From: Scleroderma bovista
Lineage: Eukaryota > Basidiomycota > Agaricomycetes > Boletales > Sclerodermataceae
DNA: 64,000 nt
Direction of reading: 5' to 3'
NCBI GenBank assembly: GCA_037178675.1
Contig: JAYMGJ010000104.1
Span: forward strand, 20,331 to 84,330
In this document: one piece after another, positions 46,016 through 57,117 of the stretch
Position numbering within the stretch: position 1 is the stretch's first letter
How the letters are laid out: every line of letters begins with the position of its first letter
Notes under the pieces: generated by a model
What the model was told of the DNA's origin: nothing
What the model saw: only the letters and a program-made list of their open reading frames with translations
Database searches by the model: none
Translations under genes and position numbers: made by a program

Positions 46016-47176
46016 TGCGCCTAAGTGAGGGAAGAGGTCAGAACAACCAACAACCAACACCAAATGACAGCAATATGCGAGTGGTGGTCTTCCTTTGCAT
46101 ATCTGGTATATGATCTCCTCAGGGGAAGGTGCTGCACGCCTTCAGGAAAGGTGCAGGAGGGAAGGGAAGGGCTTCTGATGGGGAATAGATGCGACTGGGG
46201 ATGGTATTGACTCCTCTTCAGCCTACCACAGTGGTTAGGAAGAGTCCTGGGATTGAGCAGTGGTGATGGAACAGCAATAGGGGGGTAACAGCAGTGATGG
46301 GACAACAGGGAAGCAAGGGGACAGTTCCTGCTTCAAGAATGCAATGGACAGTGATGGGATAGAGTGGATGGATGAGCTAGACTGCGCTTGAGCCTAGAGA
46401 ACTGATCAGATACAAGATATATCTGACAAACAACAATATAGGAGCTTTAGGCCAGCACTGAGTGACCTACAAGTCCAAAGACAGAGAGGGAGCTTATAGA
46501 GAGTGAGTGAGAGTGACTGTGGTCGCTTTATTGAGGGGGAAGCAGACACTTCCTTGCAGCCTTTGGCTGCTGGTTTATATACAGGAGGGGCTGTGGCCCT
46601 GTAAGCACAAATGACTAAGTGCTTGGTAAGAGATTGGTAAGAAATTGGTAAGGAATCAGTAAGCAGTGTAATCAGGCTGAGTCATTGATGGGGAAAGCCT
46701 AAACAAGCTGCTGAGCCAAGGGAATGAGCAGAAACATAGGTAAAAAGGGGTGCACAACCAAGAATATGGAAAAATCATTGCATGGGGCCCAAAAGAGAGG
46801 GGGGGAAAGCATGGGATGAGTAGATTGAAGCTAAATGAGCATATGCGATGACATAATGCATATGAATCATAGGGGCATGAGTCATGAATTGATAAGCAGC
46901 ATAATAAGCATGATTTGAAGGATGATTGGTAAGTGATTGGTAAGGGGAGTAATGGGGATTAGTAATGCCAAGAGGGGATGAATAATGCGCAGCAGAGTGA
47001 GTCAGAGTGAGCCAGAGTGACTCTGTGTGACTCAGACAGAAGGGAAGCACAACCTGTGTTTAATTGCACTTTAGATCTGGAGATGAGCTTCTGAAGCAGT
47101 GCCACTGATGGGAGTGGCTGGGGGATAATAAGAGAATTGATCCGACCAGAAGAGCAGTGTCAGGGGGCCTGGAATG
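46016..47176 (-). mobile_element. LTR-like sequence, reverse copy, 3' part
   Basis: Reverse complement of 48890-50050: the outer end reads TGCGCCTAAGTGAGGGAAG (forward copy ends CTTCCCTCACTTAGACGCA). It contains the same TATA-box and AATAAA pair on the minus strand. Its other part is at 62046-63215; the KDZ element separates them. Joined they equal the forward copy at 47712-50050. Confidence 0.8.
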
Positions 47177-47184
47177 TCTAGAAG
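47177..47184. repeat. 8-bp target-site duplication TCTAGAAG, left
   Basis: TCTAGAAG directly precedes the KDZ terminal CACCTACTAC. The identical 8 bp follows the right end at 62038-62045. The uninterrupted forward LTR-like copy has the sequence once (reverse complement at 48882-48889), giving the empty site. Confidence 0.95.
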
Positions 47185-47711
47185 CACCTACTACTCCCGA
47201 TTTGCGAGCCTTATTAAGCATGTACCAAAACAATATCATAATGTAAAATTTGGCTCTGTTGCTGGTTTTTTCCCAACACCAGCAATAAATATTGCACCAA
47301 ATACTGTTCTCCCTTGTAAAAATCTAGTAGACCAGGTGGTGGGCCACTGCACTGAGTAGCCCAGCTTACTAATCCACTCCCTCCGTAATGCCGCCAGCGT
47401 TCCTGCCCTCTTCCCACGTCCGCTGCCACCGTGCTGATTAGCTCAGCTTACTAATACACTGACTTGACACTGCGCCCACCCTCTAAATCCCACGTCCGCT
47501 GCCGCCGCGCTGATTAGCTCAGCTTACTAATACACTAACTCGACACTACGCCCGCCCTGTTCCCTCTGCCTCTTCGTTGTCGTTGTCATTGCTGCCACTG
47601 TCTAAGGGCACACGCCGCTGTCGTGCTCGCTGTTCTCCATTCTCCCATGCATCCCTGAACGACGCTAGCCAACGGTACGCTATCGTCAACGTCTAACGCC
47701 GCCAACAACGT
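47185..47711 (+). repeat. KDZ left terminal inverted repeat, outer part
   Basis: Mirrors 61500-62037. It includes TTATTAAGCATGTACCAAAA and AATATTGCACCAAATACTG near the tip, a 78-bp tandem repeat, and a GCCGCCAACAACGT stretch where the forward LTR-like copy entered. Repeat arm continues at 50057-50304 and 51000-52090. Confidence 0.8.
47365..47545. repeat. ~78-bp tandem repeat with CTGATTAGCTCAGCTTACTAA
   Basis: Three copies of a unit centred on GATTAGCTCAGCTTACTAAT (the first diverged, GAGTAGCCCAGCTTACTAAT). The right arm has matching inverted copies at about 61690-61870. The core resembles a tRNA A-box only loosely; function unknown. Confidence 0.65.
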
Positions 47712-50050
47712 TGTCATGCACCAAACGTGTTTGGTACTGTGGACATGGAGAAAGTTAGCCAATGAAACTAATGCAAAGAATGCACCCAAGATCTGTTGAA
47801 AGATTGTTCCGACTTGAGGGATACAGACAGCCCTCACTATCCATATCACACAAAGTCAAGACTATCCTTATGCGAAGAATGAATACAAGCTTGTCGTAGC
47901 CATCTATCCCACAAGAATGACTATCCTGATGCAAGAGATGAATGCCATCGCTGACAGTCATCTATCGCACAAGAACTGTCAAGAAGCAGAAAGAATCCAA
48001 TGAATAATGATCTTTTTGGTATGAGAAAGGAGCGCAGCCTTCTGCAGTCCAACTCCCATACCAGAACAACCAAAGAAGCAGAAGAAATGAAGGAGAAATG
48101 AAGGAGAAAGAGAAGAATCATTTTTAGCGCCCAAATGTCAAATTTAGGCGCCCAGTGCCGGCATTCTGATATTTTGAATAGCTCCGCCGTTTTTGAAGCT
48201 ATCAGGCATGTGACTATACCATCATGGAGCCTAGACCGTGGTCTATCTGCCTGTCAAGTTCCGACGTAAATCCGATTATTTCCCACGGAGATATTCCACC
48301 CACAATCCAGACACCCGCTTCATCACTCACTGTGGAGTCCGCATTTTCTCTGGAACAATTCTCTGCTATTGCAGCAGACCTCAACTATGTCCTGCTCTTG
48401 GGACAGCCTCTCCCTGAGCTCCTGTGCACTGCCTGGCACATATCTTCCCAGCCTGCTCCCTCAGTCCCTCTCATTCTCGGTCAGCGCATTCTCCTTGTCA
48501 GTCCTGCGTCACACACATACTTTGGTCGCCTCAAGTCTATCGTTAGACTTGAAGATTCATACCTGGTCATTTCTGTGTCTCCTGAGTCCTCTGCATATGG
48601 TCCTTTCATCCCAGAGTCATGTCACATCCATCTCCCTCCATCATTCATCTTGCTTCCCTGGACACGTCGAATCTGCTACTCACGTTTCACTTCCCTGCTA
48701 TCCTGCAACAAACAGGGATGAAACAGTGGTCTAGAACCCTTCTTAGGAGCCCTTATAGAGTACAGAACCTTCCCCTTACTGCTCAAGGGAAGACTGCTCT
48801 TGGGGAGCACCAATTTTCGCGTTTTTGTCCTACAGAAGCTCAACCCAAGGGATTTGTGACACTCTGTGACCAACTGTTACTCTTCTAGACATTCCAGGCC
48901 CCCTGACACTGCTCTTCTGGTTGGATCAATTCTCTTATTATCCCCCAGCCACTCCCATCAGTGGCACTGCTTCAGAAGCTCATCTCCAGATCTAAAGTTC
49001 AATTAAACACAGGTTGTGCTTCCCTTCTGTCTGAGTCACACAGAGTCACTCTGGCTCACTCTGACTCACTCTGCTGCGCATTATGCATCCCCTCTTGGCA
49101 TTACTAATCCCCATTACTCCCCTTACCAATCACTTACCAATCATCCTTCAAATCATGCTTATTATGCTGCTTATCAATTCATGACTCATGCCCCTATGAT
49201 TCATATGCATTATGTCATCGCATATGCTCATTTAGCTTCAATCTACTCATCCCATGCTTTCCCCCCCTCTCTTTTGGGCCCCATGCAATGATTTTTCCAT
49301 ATTCTTGGTTGTGCACCCCTTTTTACCTATGTTTTTGCTCATTCCCTTGGCTCAGCAGCTTGTTCAGGCTCTCCCCATCGATGACTCAGCCTGATTACAC
49401 TGCTTATCAATTGCTTACTAATTTCTTACCAATCTCTTACCAAGCACTTAGTCATTTGTGCTTACAGGGCCACAACCCCTCCTGTATATAAACCAGCAGC
49501 CAAAGGCTGCAAGGAAGAGTCTGCTTCCCCCTCAATAAAGCGACCACATTCACTCTCCCTCACTCTCTATAAGCTCCATCTCTGTCTTTGGACTTGTAGG
49601 TCACCCAGTGCTGGCCTAAAGCTCCATTATTGTTGTTTGTCAGATATACTTGATATCTGATCAGTTCTCTAGGCTCAAGCGCAGTCTAGCATCTCTGTCC
49701 ACTCTATCCCATCACTGTCCATTGCATTTTTGAAGCAGGAACTGTCCCCTTGCTTCCTCTCTGCTCCATCACTGCTGTTACACCCCTGTTATCAATCTAT
49801 CATCACTGCTCAACCCCAGGACTCTTCCTAACCACTGTGGTAGGCTGAAGAGGAGTCAATACCATCCCCAGTCGCATCTATTCCCCATCAGAAGCCCTTC
49901 CCTTCCCTCCTGCACCTTACCTGAAGGCTTGCAGCACATCCCCCTGTGGAGATCATATACCAGAACCGTAGAGGAATACCACCACTCGCTTATTGTTGTC
50001 ATTGGGTGTTGGTTGTTGGTTGTTCTGACCTCTTCCCTCACTTAGACGCA
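47712..50050 (+). mobile_element. LTR-like sequence, forward copy, 2,339 bp
   Basis: Begins TGTCATGCACC and ends TTAGACGCA (TG...CA), flanked by CAACGT at 47706-47711 and 50051-50056. It has a TATA box (TGTATATAAACC at 49483-49494) and AATAAA at 49534-49539, in the order expected for an LTR promoter and polyadenylation signal. No gag or pol lies beside it, so it looks like a solo LTR or a short non-autonomous element. Nearly identical to the reverse copy split around the KDZ element. Confidence 0.75.
48224..48721 (+). CDS. conserved 165-aa frame inside the LTR-like sequence
   Basis: ATG at 48224 opens MEPRPWSICLSSSDVNPIIS, then QFSAIAADLNYVLLLGQPLP, ELLCTAWHISSQPAPSVPLI, LGQRILLVSPASHTYFGRLK, SIVRLEDSYLVISVSPESSA, ending with a stop at 48719-48721. 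The same frame is found in the reverse copy (62206-62700 region) but is cut there by TGA in the E-Q-F-S context. The two copies differ by few changes, so preservation alone does not prove function. No known retroelement domain is recognised. Confidence 0.4.
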   Translation: MEPRPWSICLSSSDVNPIISHGDIPPTIQTPASSLTVESAFSLEQFSAIAADLNYVLLLGQPLPELLCTAWHISSQPAPSVPLILGQRILLVSPASHTYFGRLKSIVRLEDSYLVISVSPESSAYGPFIPESCHIHLPPSFILLPWTRRICYSRFTSLLSCNKQG

Positions 50051-50056
50051 CAACGT

Positions 50057-50304
50057 CCTCACCGCTCCATCACCTGGCGTTGCCGTCGCGCCCGCTGTTC
50101 TCCATGCCCCCACCCCTTGTTTGAAACGCTAGCCCACAGGACGCTTCCCTCAACATCCCTGGTACTGCAATGCCATTTTTAACGGCCCTGTTGCTGTCAA
50201 CAATGGCCTTGCTGCCCTCGCTGTGTACGTACTCCCTCGACGTTGTTTTCCAATGTCATTAACACTTTTCTCCTCGTTTTTCACCGTCTCTAGTGCTGCC
50301 AACG
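50057..50304 (+). repeat. KDZ left terminal repeat, middle part
   Basis: Continues the arm after the forward LTR-like insertion: CCTCACCGCTCCATCACCTG and GCTAGCCCACAGGACGCTTC match (inverted) 61400-61500. It ends at GTGCTGCCAACG, where the 690-bp LTR entered. Confidence 0.75.
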
Positions 50305-50994
50305 TGTCACGACCGCGTGACGCCTTGTGACTCCGCAAGGCCTCTAGTCTGTTGTAAACTCAAGTCCGATCGTAATCGCACACCTCCGACGCTATGTATC
50401 CATCTCCGCTCCGACTATTGACGCTCCGTCTCCTTTTGGTATATAGTTCCGCGCCTATGCCTCCGGTTATCGTATGCTTCCGTTCCGTCTCTGTTCCTGT
50501 TTCCTTTGTTCCCGTTTTAGATTAGATATGATTACTCATAGCTGTGATCCGTTAACCTTTTGATCCGTTACGCTTATCACTGATCTCCGTTCCGTGTATG
50601 TTACTCATCCATTTGTCATCCGCAGACTCTTACCTACGTCTCCGCTGTGTTTCTCTCCGCTTCTCGGTTACTGTACATTCCTGATGTAAAGTATAAGTAC
50701 TCCGCACGCTGAGGGGATTGTCCCTCAGTTCGAATATCAGCTTGAATACCTCCCGCGAACTCTCCTCTGCCCTCCTCTGTCTCCTCTGCCTTCTGGCAAC
50801 TCCGACCTTCGTCGGACCTCCGTCTCTCTGTCCCTTAGTCCTCCGAAATACGAGGACGCAGGTATCGCAAGGGCGCAGCACATACGCTGAAGCCAAGTCC
50901 TCAAACCCTTCCGCATCTCCTCCACCTGTCGTCGACAACCCTTCGCACTTAACTCCGCTTGCGTCGGAGTTCGTCGGAGGAAACGGTTCTGACA
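50305..50994 (+). mobile_element. solo LTR, 690 bp, CAACG duplication
   Basis: TGTCACGACC... to ...GGTTCTGACA with short inverted tips, flanked by CAACG at 50300-50304 and 50995-50999. The uninterrupted right arm (near 61260) has GCTGCCAATGCCATTCC at this point, confirming the insertion. Pyrimidine-rich (CTTCCGTTCCGTCTC) interior; orientation is assumed. No internal domain, so a solo LTR. Confidence 0.85.
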
Positions 50995-50999
50995 CAACG

Positions 51000-52090
51000 C
51001 CGTTCCAGCAACTCTCCAGCAATTGACAATGCCACTGTTGCTCATCACCCTTTTCAATGGCCGCGTCGCCTTCAACAATGACCTCACCGGTCTCAACGCT
51101 CTGTACAATGTACGTACCGCTCTCCATGTTGTTTTTCAATGCCATTAACGCTATGTACCACCCTCAACGTCGTTTTTCAACGTCATTAACGCTTTCTTCT
51201 CTCCAGCTGTCAACTGCGTCACTGCCGCTCAACCGCTTTCAACGGCCTCGTCGCTGTCAACACTGAATGACTTCACTGCCCTCAGCGCATATGTCCCACT
51301 CTCGGTGTATTTTTTTAAATGTCATTAACGCTTCTCCTCCGGTTTTTACCATCTCTAGTGCTGCCAACACCGCTCCAGCAACTCTCCAGCTGTCGACAAT
51401 GCCACTGCCGCTCAAGGCCATTTTCAATGGCCCCTTCACCGCCAACAACAGCCTTGCTGGCCTCAACACTCTGTACATTGTATGTACTACCCTTGGCATC
51501 GTTTTTAAACCTCATTAATGCTTTCCCCCATTTTCACTGTCTTTAGCACTGCCAATGCCGCTCCAGCAACTCTCCAGCCATTGATAATGCCACTGCCGCT
51601 CAATGTCATTTTCAATGGCCCCTTCGCCATCAACAACGATGTCGCTGGCTTCAGCGCTCTATACAACGTATGTACCACCCTCGGCGTCATTTTTAAATGA
51701 CACTAATGCTTTCCCCTCATTTTTCACCGTCTTCAGCACCGCCAACGCTGCTCCAGCAATTCTCCAGCCGTCAATAATGCCACTGCCACTCTTGACACTC
51801 TATACAAGGTACGTAACCTCAGTGTCATTTCCAACAGTCCTAACGCTCTGATCTCGCTGCTCCAGCAATTCTCTCACCGTCGATGATGTCTCAACACTCT
51901 TTACGAGGTATGTACCTCCGTTCATGTCGTTTCCGACGTTCCTGACCCTTGCTCTCCATTTTTCAATACCTCTACTGCCGCTAGTGCCATTCCAGCAACT
52001 CTGCTGCTGTCGACAACGCCACCTTCGGACTTGATGCCCTTCACAAGGTATGTACCTTTAGCATTTAACTGCAGTGTCTCATACTCTCTT
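51000..52090 (+). repeat. KDZ left terminal repeat: tandem exon-like cassettes
   Basis: About eight cassettes of 90-190 bp. Each has a CCAGCAACTCTCCAGC / GACAATGCCACTGCCGCTC core, ends in a strong splice donor (GTACGTAC or GTATGTAC near 51112, 51480, 51669, 51811, 51908, 52049) and is followed by an intron-like T/C tract ending in an AG. Coding-like phrases recur, e.g. LPLNVIFNGPFAINNDVAGF. The right arm (60760-61400) has matching cassettes in inverse order. They may serve as spliced 5' leaders. Confidence 0.7.
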
Positions 52091-52544
52091 CACTCACCTG
52101 TTTTAACCATGCTTCAATTGTCCCACAACACCACCCATCAATGTATCTGTACATACTGCCATGTTTTTCTTCTTCCATATTGATGTTCAGTATCTACTCG
52201 CAACCACACCAGTCCATGCAGTACTTGTGGCCCATCAATGCATTGACTCAATCTTTCATTTGCACTTGCCCCAGTGTTATATAAATATTTGTGCACCTCC
52301 TTGGTATGTTTTACTTGTTCGCATCATGACCCACTGAAGCATTTCTTAGCCACAATTATGGTAATGAGGTTACAGCACGACTGTCAAATATTGCTGTATT
52401 TGGTAAGGTCCTAGTACAAAGTTGTAGCAGCGCTGTCAAATGTGTGTATGTACTCCATGAAGTCATCCAAAACATCGGAGGTATTATTAGCCAGCCTGTC
52501 TTCTACGGCAGCATCTGCCATAGGATTAATATCAACAGCACTGC
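52091..52544. other. spacer inside the KDZ element
   Basis: A/T-rich mixed sequence between the left arm and the convergent end of the first accessory gene; no gene seen. Confidence 0.4.
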
Positions 52545-54376
52545 TTATGGCAGGAGTGGTGGTGCTGGGATTTGCACCCAAGGTGCTCTGTGCGGCATCC
52601 GCATGGCTGGTGATGTCGGAAGCCTGTACTGCATCGCTGGTGTTTGTACCTGTGGCAGTCTGCGTGTCAGTTTCTGCGCCCGCAGAAGTTGGCGTGCTGA
52701 TGGCATTTGCAGTGACAGGGCTAGTGATGGAAGACTGTACAGCATATTAAGCTTAGAATCAGCACCCAGAGTAATCATCTTTGTACTCACAGAAGTCTGG
52801 GCGCTGATAGTGCTTGCCATGGCAGGATTAGTAGTGATGGAAGGCTGTGTGGCAGGGTTGGCATTTACACCCGTGGCAGTCTGTCCACTGGTATCTGCAC
52901 CCATGTTAGTCAGTGCGGTAGCTTCTGGTTCCTGGACGTCTTGGCGTGTGGTGTTCTCGTGCGGGCCGTCCTCGTCTTCGTCATGAATAATTTCAGCAGT
53001 CTTGTACTTCTTGCGACAAGGAAGATCCTCAGACAAATGACCTCGGGTGCATTTTTTGCCCTTATCGGAGCGTGTGCGGCATGAGGGCTCCTGGATCTCA
53101 CCATTTTCCAACTGCTCGTTCCTTGTTTGTCGAAGCTCCTCAAACTCATCATTTGTTAGCTCCTTCCAGTAAATTGTTCCCATCTCCCACTTTCGTAGCA
53201 AGGTCTCGAGCTGAGGCAGTGAGCTAGAAATGCTACTGAGGTTTGCAAACGGAATATTGTCTGGCCACCCCTCTATGACAACCTGGTAGGGAGTGACAAT
53301 GTTTCGGAAGTATTGCACCCACTGCATTTTTGCATTCGGTGCACCGGTGATTTCCTCTTTAAGAGTCGTTTGTCAAGTGGCTCGAATGTAAATAATTAGT
53401 ATTACTCACTAAGTTTGTCGTTGATGATGCCGCATATAGTAGAATGCACGTTAGAAATGTGTTGCTGATGGTTTTCAACCGCTCCTGGTAGATGATACAT
53501 CAGACGTGATTTGCAGCAAAAGGAACTACTACCTTTCATTCCCTGGATGGCAAATCCTTCCATTTTACTGACGAGACTGTGTGAATCAATGCCCATAACT
53601 GAGCCCATGAAGTCAGCAACGCCATCAGTTGCAAAGGCAATCCCTTGAAGTGGAAGATTGGTTGTTCCACGTGATGCAAATAGAATAGTTTCGATGCCAG
53701 TACGAGACCTGAGATTGAAGAGCTAAAAAATAGTTCAGGTGATAAATACCTAAGGCAGTGAGAGGAAAGGAAGCTCACTTCATTCTCCACAGCTTTCAGT
53801 GTGTAAGTGACGTCGTTGATCTTCGATTTCGCGGTTGTGCGAATCCCAACAGCCTTCGATACTTTGAATTCATTAAATTCTTCAACAAGGCGCCCCTTCT
53901 CACCCTCTGAAAGTGCATGGTACTCCTCGTGATTCTCCTTGATTAATTCATGTAGCATATTCCTGCCACTGGCCACTGCAATATTATTAAGCTAATAGTC
54001 ATTGCATTAAAGGGGGGGAACTACCATTCTCATTTGATACGTTGGCCGTGCAATCATTGTGCCGTTTCTTCCAGCAGAACGCGTTCCAAGCACTGACTTT
54101 GTTATGCCTGTAGTGGAATTTCACGTGGCCAAGGGTGAGCTCATTCTGGACGCGCTGAACACTCTTGTGGTGTTTGGAAGCGAGAGTTGTTGTGATCTCA
54201 TTCAATGACCTACACGCAACATCCAAGTCTTTTTTAAACCGCTCTGCCTTCTTGTGCCGATTTAATTTTAGTGTTGCGCGGGCCTCCACACTGAGAACGA
54301 CCTTGGTACGGGGGCGTGCTCTGGGTTGAACGCGACGGGGAGCTGGCTTAGACGGAAGGAAAACCTGCAAGACCAT
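52545..54376 (-). CDS. KDZ accessory gene 1, unknown function
   Basis: Start ATG near 54376 (MVLQVFLPSKPAPRRVQPRA). Basic N-terminal helices (LKLNRHKKAERFKKDLDVAC, HKSVQRVQNELTLGHVKFHY) are followed by exons YHALSEGEKGRLVEEFNEFK, TTAKSKINDVTYTLKAVENE, SLVSKMEGFAIQGMKG, AVENHQQHISNVHSTICGII, MQWVQYFRNIVTPYQVVIEG, PQLETLLRKWEMGTIYWKEL, then a KR-rich RTRSDKGKKCTRG tail and a Thr/Ala/Pro-rich end. I recall this layout as a frequent companion of transposases in mushrooms; its role is unknown, DNA binding being plausible from the basic segments. The segment around 53600-53700 (expected II-FAS-G type strand) seems intact across introns. The 3' end is approximate. Confidence 0.65.
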
Positions 54377-54448
54377 CTGGGGGAGATCGTTCGTCTATCC
54401 CCCAAGTGCATGGCAAGATTTAAGACACACACAGCATATATTCAGGAT

Positions 54449-55878
54449 CTAGAAACAGACTAATTCAAACAAAGCAGGCCAGGAATAAGCTAATCGATTG
54501 ACATGAGAAATAAAATATAAAGCACGTGCAACAGGGTCGCAATAACCAAAATCTTGAGCAACATGCTCAGGATCGGATACTTCGGTTTCTACAATGTCAG
54601 TTAGAACTGGTCGGCGATATGCAGAGATAAAGAGAAAATACCGTTGTAATGGAAAATCCTGGTGTGCCTTTGAGATCAGACACCAATGCATTGGATAAAT
54701 TGGACGCTTGTTCATAAGTCAAATCCCATGGTGTACCCCTCAGAATGGCCTCCCAGTGGCTGCTGCGCACTGTACTGACCAACAAATGCAACCGAGGGAG
54801 TATGTCATCCCCAAGATCAAAGCGATTGAGTACAGCATCCGTGTTTGGTCCCATGCTAATCAAAGGGGAGTCGGAAACTGGTGAGTCAGCAGGGATGACA
54901 ACGGAAAATGGTTCTGAAAATTTAATATTGTCCCCGTATAGAAACATGTCTGCAGGGCGACGTTGGCGGGTCGAGCGTTGACGAGCGGAGGTGGGAGTGC
55001 TGGGAGGAGCCGCCTTCGCACTAGCAGTGAGCACTGCAGTCTCACGGATTGCAGCAGACGCAGATATGTGCCGCTCATCATCCACCATGTCGTGTCTCGC
55101 CTCTGCACTGAGCGCCATGCACTGAAGGCGAGAGCTGATGGGACTTAAGACGGGAAGGTAATTCGGACCCTTGAGAGCGATAGGTTCTGCAAGTGCTGCA
55201 CTGACGTTAGTAAAACTTAGTGCTACTGAAGTATGAACTTACGACAGGACTTTGGACACTGGGCCGTTTCAATTTTGCACCATTCTGCAAAGCGTTGCAG
55301 GTGAGGAAGAGCGAATTCTTGACAAAACGCCTGGACAATCATGGCAGTGTCGCCACTTACACATTCATTTCGAATGAGCTCGCGTGGGGTAATGTAGAGG
55401 TCAACTGTGAGCTTGTCGACAGCGAGGTTGCTGGGTAGATCAGTACCAGGGCACCTGATGAGAAGGGATATTCCGCCGTCTAAATGGTCTTGCAGAGTAA
55501 TCTAGCACAGAGCGTGAGCTGTGAGGTGTGCAATTCGATGAATGTTAGACATACTGCATCAAAAATGTCGCTGAGCGATGCTTCAACTATTCCTGTCTTG
55601 GTGAGGTCCTTATGCTCGGATTTCTGAGCAGGATTGAAGGCTACATAGGCCGGGTGAAGGCCGCCTTGCAATTTTGTGTGGTGGTGTGCGCCATCTTGAT
55701 GTACACCGTGTCTAAGGAGAGCACGTATTGCGGCCAGGCGCTGGCTATTGCTGAAGCCTTGCGCAAGAGTTGAGGAATATAATTCTGAGATTGTCGCCAT
55801 TTTGAACGTGTTCTGTGCATCGAATGCAGCAGCCTGCTCGTCAACATCTTCAGGTTTAGGCCTTGGAGTCTGAGGCAT
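54449..55878 (-). CDS. KDZ accessory gene 2, unknown function
   Basis: Start ATG about 55878 (MPQTPRPKPEDVDEQAAAFD). Exons encode SELYSSTLAQGFSNSQRLAA, IRALLRHGVHQDGAHHHTKL; VDKLTVDLYITPRELIRNEC, MIVQAFCQEFALPHLQRFAE; MALSAEARHDMVDDERHISA, DDILPRLHLLVSTVRSSHWE, AILRGTPWDLTYEQASNLSN; and EVSDPEHVAQDFGYCDPVAR, ALYFISHVNRLAYSWPALFE. Mostly helical with a Ser/Thr/Pro-rich linker. No domain recognised. It lies in tandem, same strand, between accessory gene 1 and the KDZ transposase. Introns were placed only roughly. Confidence 0.5.
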
Positions 55879-56499
55879 GATTGTAGTTGGAAAGGGACAG
55901 AATGATAGGTTATTTAATTCAATCACCTCGCTGTCTGTTACATGAAGGGTTTTCGTAATACCCCGCATGTGCCAGAGATGCTAGTGCAAGTAATGATCTC
56001 CTACCATTGATTGTGTTAGATAACTACTTGTTCGACTCTGTATGTAGTAAACGATGCAACTTAGCTTTGCATGGCCGTCTTCCTTGCGCAATTGCAATGA
56101 TTTTGTTGAAACTTGAGGCTCGAGTGCCGCCATAGAAGAGAACGTAGACTCGAGTTCAATACTAGATTAAGATATGATGACAAAGAGGCCACCACTACAA
56201 ATCTCTGGCAAGTACACACCGTTTGTACCACTAAACTGTTGGACATGGTCAACACAGACTGTAATTGTGATGGGGGGATCAAACCGCACAGGTCTGTAAC
56301 TCTTCAATGGTGCCAGTCGCACAGTTCACTTATCACTACATCATTGCCGGTTTATCCATCCTACAAGTCTGTTCTACACTATGGTAGCACTTCTGTTTAA
56401 ATGCTTCTAGCAGTATAAAATTTTAGATTTTTCTCTCTCTTAAGCTGCTACTTAAAGGCTAGGTAGATGTGATTGTGTGTGGGTGCATAGTCAAGGATG

Positions 56500-57060
56500 T
56501 ACAATGGTGTGACAGGCGGACTTATCATGGTGTACATAGTACAATTCATTCCCAACAAAGTAGTTGATCTGGTTACTTGCAGTCGTACAGATGGAACCCA
56601 TTCCAGCCCCCCCTCCCCTGGCTGTCTTGACACCGTCTGGTATTTCAGTGATGACATCAAATGCTTCTTCAACCTTCAAAGCTTCAACCTTCATCCGTGG
56701 TCTCTGCGCCCTCATTCACTTCTATATGCATCGCAGTCGATGCAGAGAACATAGAACGGACCTTCAGAGTAGTAACCAGCACCTTGAAATTTTTATACAT
56801 GCACATATTTTGCAGTACATACAATTTGTTCCCGACAAAGTAGTTGATCCGGTTACTTGCAGTCGTATGGATGAAACCCATTCCGACCCCCCTCACCCCT
56901 GGCCGTCTTGACACTCTGATATTTCAGCGATAACATCAAAGGCTTCTTCGACACCTTCATCCGTGATGTCTGCACCCTCGTCCACTTTTGCAGTACATGC
57001 ATCCCGATCGAAGCAGAGAACATAGAACGAGTCTTCAGAGTGGTAATCAGCACCTTGAAA
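56500..57060. repeat. ~280-bp direct duplication
   Basis: Two tandem copies share AAAGTAGTTGATC(C/T)GGTTACTTG, GATG(A/G)AACCCATTCC, a C-rich tract, TTTCAGTGATGACATCAAA (second TTTCAGCGATAACATCAAA) and GCAGAGAACATAGAACG, offset by about 280 bp. On the minus strand each reads as an exon-like piece (e.g. VEEAFDVITEIPDGVKTARG). It lies between accessory gene 2 and the KDZ gene; 55980-56490 shows no gene. Confidence 0.6.
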
Positions 57061-57117
57061 TTCTTATATGTACACGCACATATTTTGCATTGAGTCATCA
57101 GGAAAGATACACAACTA

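Noticed and set aside
46775..47050. 91-codon frame identical to one at 49016-49291
   Set aside because: The identity reflects the duplicated LTR-like sequence; the frame spans its promoter-like region and is unlikely to be a protein.
47430..47545. tRNA or SINE-like A-box in GATTAGCTCAG
   Set aside because: No B-box, no cloverleaf and wrong 3' part; the repeat is part of the KDZ arm.
47921..48121. Hydrophobic 66-codon minus frame, also at 62797-63006
   Set aside because: Conserved only because the two LTR-like copies are near-identical; antisense to the 5' part of the element.
46016..50050. First read as one ~4-kb element with 1.16-kb inverted terminal repeats
   Set aside because: Target duplications and the comparison with 61500-63215 show two separate LTR-like copies in opposite orientation with the KDZ left tip between them.
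52442..52986. Two plus frames of 102 and 180 codons
   Set aside because: Antisense to the Thr/Ala-rich end of KDZ accessory gene 1.
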